This document shows, piece after piece, positions 13,888 through 16,890 of a stretch of DNA of 16,890 bases; the stretch's first letter is position 1, and the number at the start of each line of letters is the position of its first letter. The stretch comes from CAYQMF01 sp964418595. GTDB taxonomy: Bacteria > Planctomycetota > UBA1135 > UBA2386. A program made the position numbers and the translations under genes. Under the pieces are notes generated by a model. The model worked only from the letters and a program-made list of their open reading frames with translations, was not told the DNA's origin and searched no databases. The stretch spans positions 1 through 16,890 of the forward strand of contig CAYQMF010000135.1 in the NCBI GenBank assembly GCA_964418595.1. Reading direction: 5' to 3'.

Positions 13888-16056
13888 ATGGCCCCGAACC
13901 ACACGCTCCTGTGCCTCATCCTCGCCTCGGCCGCTCTGGCCCAGGCACCCATCGACCCCCAGCGCCTTCCGCTCACGCGGGCGTCCGGCCTCCTGTTCGA
14001 CGAACCGACCCCCGGTCAACACTGGGTGCGGGGCGAGACCTACAAGGCCAGGATCGCGGCCGATGGCGTGACCTTCCTGCCGGTCTTCGCGAACGCGAAG
14101 GCCGCCACGCCGATCCGGTTCCGGTTGGCAGGGGGCGATGCAAAGCCGGTGCGCGCCGGACAGTCCTTCTGCTTCCAGCATGGCGCCAACCTCGTCGAGA
14201 CCTGGGAGCCTCGCGCTCGAGGCATCGAGCAGTACTTCGTCCTGGCGTCGCGGCCGGCCGCTGGCGACCTCGTCCTCGGCGTGGAGGTGACCACCGACCT
14301 CGAGTACCGCGGCTACCGCGACGGGCTCGTGTTCGCGGCTCCCGGGCTCGGTGAGATCACCTACGGCGAGGGTGTCGTGTTCGACGCGGCCGGGCAGCGG
14401 GCGCCGATCATCCCGCAGTTCGAGGCGACCGCGACCGGACGCGGGTCGATCACGCTGCGCGTGGATGCGGCCTTCCTCGACCACGCGGCGTATCCCGTCA
14501 CCGTCGACCCCTTCGTGTCGAACTTCGCGGTGACCACGAGTACGCGCAGCCAGTTCCACCCCGATGTCGTGCGCGAGCCGATGTCCGGCGACTTCGTCGT
14601 CATCTACGAGGAGGTGTTCACGTCTTCGGATCACGACATCCTCGCCCAGCGCTTCCGCCCCGACGGCACCCTGGTGGGGCAGGTCATCTTCGACGTCACG
14701 ACGGACTCCTGCATCGATCCCAAGATCTGTGCCGAAGATGACGGGTCCGAGGTCCTCGCGATCTGGGACAACGACGGCAACGCCAAGGGCATCCAGTCGC
14801 GCTCGCACAGCCTGAGCCTCGGCACGTCCCGGCCCGTGGCGCAGGTCACGAGCGATGGCGCCCTGGAGGACAGCCGTACGCCCGACGTCGGCGGCGGTTC
14901 GCGCGTGGTCATCAACAACCTCGGCCAGATGGCCGTGTTCGTGCGCCGCACCGGCGGCGTCAACTACTCGCTCCGTGGTGTCCGCCTGCAGTCCAACGGC
15001 ATCCCGACGGGCGGCGAGTTCGTCATCGACAGCACCCCGGGCTGCGACCCGCGGCCTGACATCGCCCCCACGGGCGGCGTCCCCCTGCACTGGGGCGTGG
15101 TCTGGCAGGCGCACACCTCCCTCTGCGCCAACCCCGACATCTGGTTCGCGGGCCTCAACTTCGCCGGTCCAATCCAGCCGGCGTTCGAACTGGAGGGCGA
15201 CAACGACGACGAGACGATCCCGCGCGTGTTCACGGCGGGCAGCGACAGCCTCGTGGGCTGGGTGCAACCGTCGGGGTCGTTCGGCCTCGACACGGTCGCG
15301 GTCCTGGTGCGACGCACCGGCAGCACGTTCGCGCAGGTCGGGCCGAAGGTCTCCCTGCCCGCGGCCGAGCCCGGTGCGCCGCGCGGCGCGAACCAGGCGA
15401 GCCTTGCGCTGGGGTTCGACGGCTGCCGCCACAGCTACGCGTACATGCAGGACCAGCGCCCATACGCGGCCTGTGTGTCGGTCGCGGACGGCTCGTACCT
15501 GTTCAGCGAAGGACACGTGTCGCTCAGCCCGACCACGAACGACTGTGGCGCCACGGCGATGGCCTGGGTACCCGATCCGGCAACCTCGCAGGTCCGCTAC
15601 GCCGTCGTGTGGCAGGAGAACATGGGCTCGCACTTCGACGTGCGCGGCGCGTTCTACGACGGCCGGGCCGCGACGGGCGGCGTGACCGTCGTGCGCACCG
15701 TCTGCGGCCGCACCCAGACCACGATCCAGGCCGATGGCGAGCCGATCATCGGTCACCGTTTCGGCGTCCAGCTCGGCGGCGTCCTCGGCGCACCGGTCCT
15801 CATGATCGGCCAACCGGCGGTCGCGCCGATCACGCTCTGCACGTCCCTTCCCACCAACTGCCTGCTGGGTGTGTTCCCGATCCTGGTCAACGTTGCTGCC
15901 GCCGGCTTTCAGACGACGGTGCCCTGCGATCCGTTCCTCGTGGGCGGCCGACTCGCATTCCAGGGCGTCGACATCGGCGCGGGCACGGGCTGCCCGACGT
16001 CGACCTTCGGCGTGCCGCTGCGCACCACGAACACGCTCGTGGTGACGTTCCAGTAG
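13888..16056 (+). CDS. large secreted protein of unknown function, 722 aa
   Basis: ATG 13888 begins a clean signal peptide (MAPNHTLLCLILASAALA, then QAPIDPQ); ATG 13831 would put 19 residues in front of it and is less likely. Residues about 20-210 form a beta-rich N-terminal domain (WVRGETYKARIAADGVTF, ITLRVDAAFLDHAAYPVTVDPF). Residues about 215-600 are propeller-like, with recurring blocks such as HPDVVREPMSGDFVVIYEE, VLAIWDNDGN, WGVVWQAHT and YAVVWQENMGSHFDVRG, in which W/Q and D/G turns repeat. The last about 120 residues hold six Cys and end LRTTNTLVVTFQ, a tail similar in layout to that of the kelch protein and probably a cell-surface or sorting domain. No enzyme motif is seen. A glycan or protein-binding role is a guess. 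Confidence 0.82.
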   Translation: MAPNHTLLCLILASAALAQAPIDPQRLPLTRASGLLFDEPTPGQHWVRGETYKARIAADGVTFLPVFANAKAATPIRFRLAGGDAKPVRAGQSFCFQHGANLVETWEPRARGIEQYFVLASRPAAGDLVLGVEVTTDLEYRGYRDGLVFAAPGLGEITYGEGVVFDAAGQRAPIIPQFEATATGRGSITLRVDAAFLDHAAYPVTVDPFVSNFAVTTSTRSQFHPDVVREPMSGDFVVIYEEVFTSSDHDILAQRFRPDGTLVGQVIFDVTTDSCIDPKICAEDDGSEVLAIWDNDGNAKGIQSRSHSLSLGTSRPVAQVTSDGALEDSRTPDVGGGSRVVINNLGQMAVFVRRTGGVNYSLRGVRLQSNGIPTGGEFVIDSTPGCDPRPDIAPTGGVPLHWGVVWQAHTSLCANPDIWFAGLNFAGPIQPAFELEGDNDDETIPRVFTAGSDSLVGWVQPSGSFGLDTVAVLVRRTGSTFAQVGPKVSLPAAEPGAPRGANQASLALGFDGCRHSYAYMQDQRPYAACVSVADGSYLFSEGHVSLSPTTNDCGATAMAWVPDPATSQVRYAVVWQENMGSHFDVRGAFYDGRAATGGVTVVRTVCGRTQTTIQADGEPIIGHRFGVQLGGVLGAPVLMIGQPAVAPITLCTSLPTNCLLGVFPILVNVAAAGFQTTVPCDPFLVGGRLAFQGVDIGAGTGCPTSTFGVPLRTTNTLVVTFQ

Positions 16057-16117
16057 GCGGGCCGGGTACGAGCAGGCACGGACAGCACGCGGTTCGACGC
16101 AACCCGACACCCCAGTC

Positions 16118-16177
16118 GTGAACGCGCCCGAGCCCAGCGCGGCGGCGCGCAGCGCCGCCGCGCGGAGCCGTGCCCGA
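16118..16177 (+). repeat. interspersed hairpin repeat, copy B
   Basis: It begins GTGAACGCGCCCGAGCCC and ends in GTGCCCGAA. The core is a perfect 12-bp palindrome (16137-16148 with 16152-16163) with a GCA triloop. It aligns with copy C on the opposite strand over its whole length, including flanking CCxGTC before the start. Confidence 0.75.
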
Positions 16178-16192
16178 AGGGGTGACGGTCTC

Positions 16193-16212
16193 GCGGAGTG
16201 CTGCGGAGTGCT
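16193..16212 (+). repeat. tandem 10-mer, two copies
   Basis: GCGGAGTGCT occurs twice head to tail between repeat copies B and C. Confidence 0.8.
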
Positions 16213-16266
16213 GCGAGGTCTTGGTGGCGCGTCGCGGAACGAGGGTTGGGAGAGGGGGCAGGGTTT

Positions 16267-16326
16267 CGGGCTCGGGCTCCGCTCCGCGGCGCGCAGCGCC
16301 GCGGAGCTGGGCACGGGCACGTTCAC
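16267..16326 (-). repeat. interspersed hairpin repeat, copy C
   Basis: On the minus strand it begins GTGAACGTGCCCGTGCCC and ends GAGCCCGAGCCCG. The core is a perfect 12-bp palindrome (16281-16292 with 16296-16307) around the triloop GCA. It is inverted relative to copy B, 89 bases away. Confidence 0.75.
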
Positions 16327-16378
16327 GACGGGTAGGGGCTCGCGAGATCTGATCGAACCCATCGGCGGTGGCTCCGAC

Positions 16379-16432
16379 GTGAACGTGCCAGCCGAGCTGG
16401 CGCGCCGCGACAGCTCGGCGTGCCCGAGCCCG
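16379..16432 (+). repeat. interspersed hairpin repeat, copy D
   Basis: It begins GTGAACGTGCC and ends GTGCCCGAGCCCG. The core is an 8-bp stem (16391-16398 with 16412-16419) around a 13-nt loop that contains GGCGCGCC. The core sequence differs from the other copies while self-complementarity is kept. Confidence 0.7.
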
Positions 16433-16443
16433 TGCCCGGGCTC
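16426..16443 (-). terminator. possible terminator hairpin after the channel gene
   Basis: A 6-bp stem (16426-16431 with 16438-16443) with a 6-nt loop lies 16 bases past the minus-strand stop at 16459. It overlaps the end of repeat copy D. There is no U-tract on the minus strand. Confidence 0.3.
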
Positions 16444-16458
16444 TCTCTCCTGGACCGC

Positions 16459-16890
16459 TCACTCCCGCAACACCCGCTCGATCCGGCGATCCGGGATCAG
16501 CCAGAGCAACGCGACGCCGACGAGGAGCGTGCCTGCGACTGCCGGGCTGACGAACGCCATCGGGATCGCGATCGCGTACGCGAGCAGCGACACCTTGCCC
16601 TTGCGATCCGCGCCGACCGCCGCCCGCAGGCGGGACTCTGGCCCATGCGCGCGGATGATCGCAGCCTGCAGGATCGTGTAGGCGAAGGCTGCGCACAGCA
16701 TGACGCCGCTGTACGTGGCGATCGGCCACGGTGCGAAGTCGGTCTCGCCCATCCACGCCGTCGTCGCCGGCACGAGCGACAGCCAGAACATCAGGTGCAG
16801 ATTCGCCCACAGGATGCCGGCGCTGACGCGGTCGGCGGCGTGCAGCATGTGATGGTGGTTGTTCCAGTAGATGCCGAGGTAGACGAAGCT
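16459..16890 (-). CDS. TMEM175-family (DUF1211) potassium channel, C-terminal 143 residues
   Basis: The gene runs off the window's right edge; 14 codons before the internal ATG at 16848 remain open and read SFVYLGIYWNNHHHMLHAA, the family's characteristic central segment. It is followed by LWANLHLMFWLSLVPATTAWMG, then a hydrophobic helix (ATYSGVMLCAAFAYTILQAAII), a HG-x-x-SRL loop, a KGK segment and the last helix pair, closing with LIPDRRIE. Together these make three or four membrane segments of the six expected. Members form potassium-permeable channels in which the conserved pore-lining helix lies near the N-terminus, outside this window. The internal ATG is not the true start. Confidence 0.9.
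   Translation of the reverse strand, partial: SFVYLGIYWNNHHHMLHAADRVSAGILWANLHLMFWLSLVPATTAWMGETDFAPWPIATYSGVMLCAAFAYTILQAAIIRAHGPESRLRAAVGADRKGKVSLLAYAIAIPMAFVSPAVAGTLLVGVALLWLIPDRRIERVLRE

Larger units (their letters stand above)
16057..16458. other. gene-free repeat cluster
   Basis: Between the secreted protein gene and the channel gene there is no protein-like frame. The stretch holds repeat copies B, C and D, a tandem duplication of the 10-mer GCGGAGTGCT (16193-16212), and a 6-bp hairpin (16426-16431 with 16438-16443) placed 16 bases beyond the minus-strand channel stop. Confidence 0.7.

Noticed and set aside
12880..16362. 1160-codon minus-strand open frame across the secreted gene and intergenic regions
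   Set aside because: It crosses three unrelated regions, has low-complexity composition, and is antisense to a gene with signal peptide and structured repeats.
1..16890. CRISPR array, insertion sequence, integrase or phage genes
   Set aside because: I found no regularly spaced repeats, no transposase or recombinase motifs and no phage proteins on either strand.

Overview
The window is a very GC-rich bacterial stretch (sampled lines about 73-75% G+C) and most likely comes from a member of the Planctomycetota. The grounds are the twin-arginine Gfo/Idh/MocA oxidoreductase of the type abundant in that phylum, a large secreted kelch-repeat protein, a second large secreted protein with a similar C-terminal layout, a single GspG-type pseudopilin, and general richness in exported proteins. 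This is inference from protein style; there is no rRNA or marker gene here.

Layout. 1-59: 3' part of a tRNA-Arg(UCG), whose T-arm/acceptor sequence forms one arm of a long imperfect palindrome ending at 103. 60-451: non-coding, hairpin-rich. 452-676: small basic protein. 768-2042: secreted sialidase-like protein. 2212-3590: a lower-GC block (sampled lines 55-63%) with a small secreted protein interrupted by an in-frame TGA, followed by a membrane-anchored unknown protein that overlaps the read-through end. 3606-6689 (minus): a compact three-gene operon reading outer-membrane-like lipoprotein, TraB-like lipoprotein, Gfo/Idh/MocA oxidoreductase. 6727-8447 (plus, divergent): two unrecognised genes, the second rich in helices. 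8459-8539: very strong hairpins. 8447-9460: a 'headless' beta-sandwich-type protein fragment. 9592-10047: gspG-like pseudopilin. 10048-10474: no intact gene, possible gene debris. 10475-12601 (minus): kelch-repeat protein whose signal peptide appears split by a one-base frameshift. 12816-13568 (minus): RsuA/RluB-family 16S/23S rRNA pseudouridine synthase. 13569-13887: repeat copy and G-quadruplex-type G runs. 13888-16056: large secreted protein. 16057-16458: three more copies of the hairpin repeat. 16459-16890 (minus): C-terminal part of a TMEM175-family potassium channel, cut by the window edge.

Functionally the region is mostly envelope/export genes plus two housekeeping items (tRNA, rRNA modification). 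I see no convincing new multi-gene system. The most distinctive signals are (i) a family of four interspersed repeats with fixed ends and a variable but self-complementary core, (ii) the TGA-interrupted secreted gene with a nine-G tract between its likely promoter boxes, (iii) the tRNA-embedded palindrome, and (iv) the 29-bp hairpin at the start of a truncated-looking gene.
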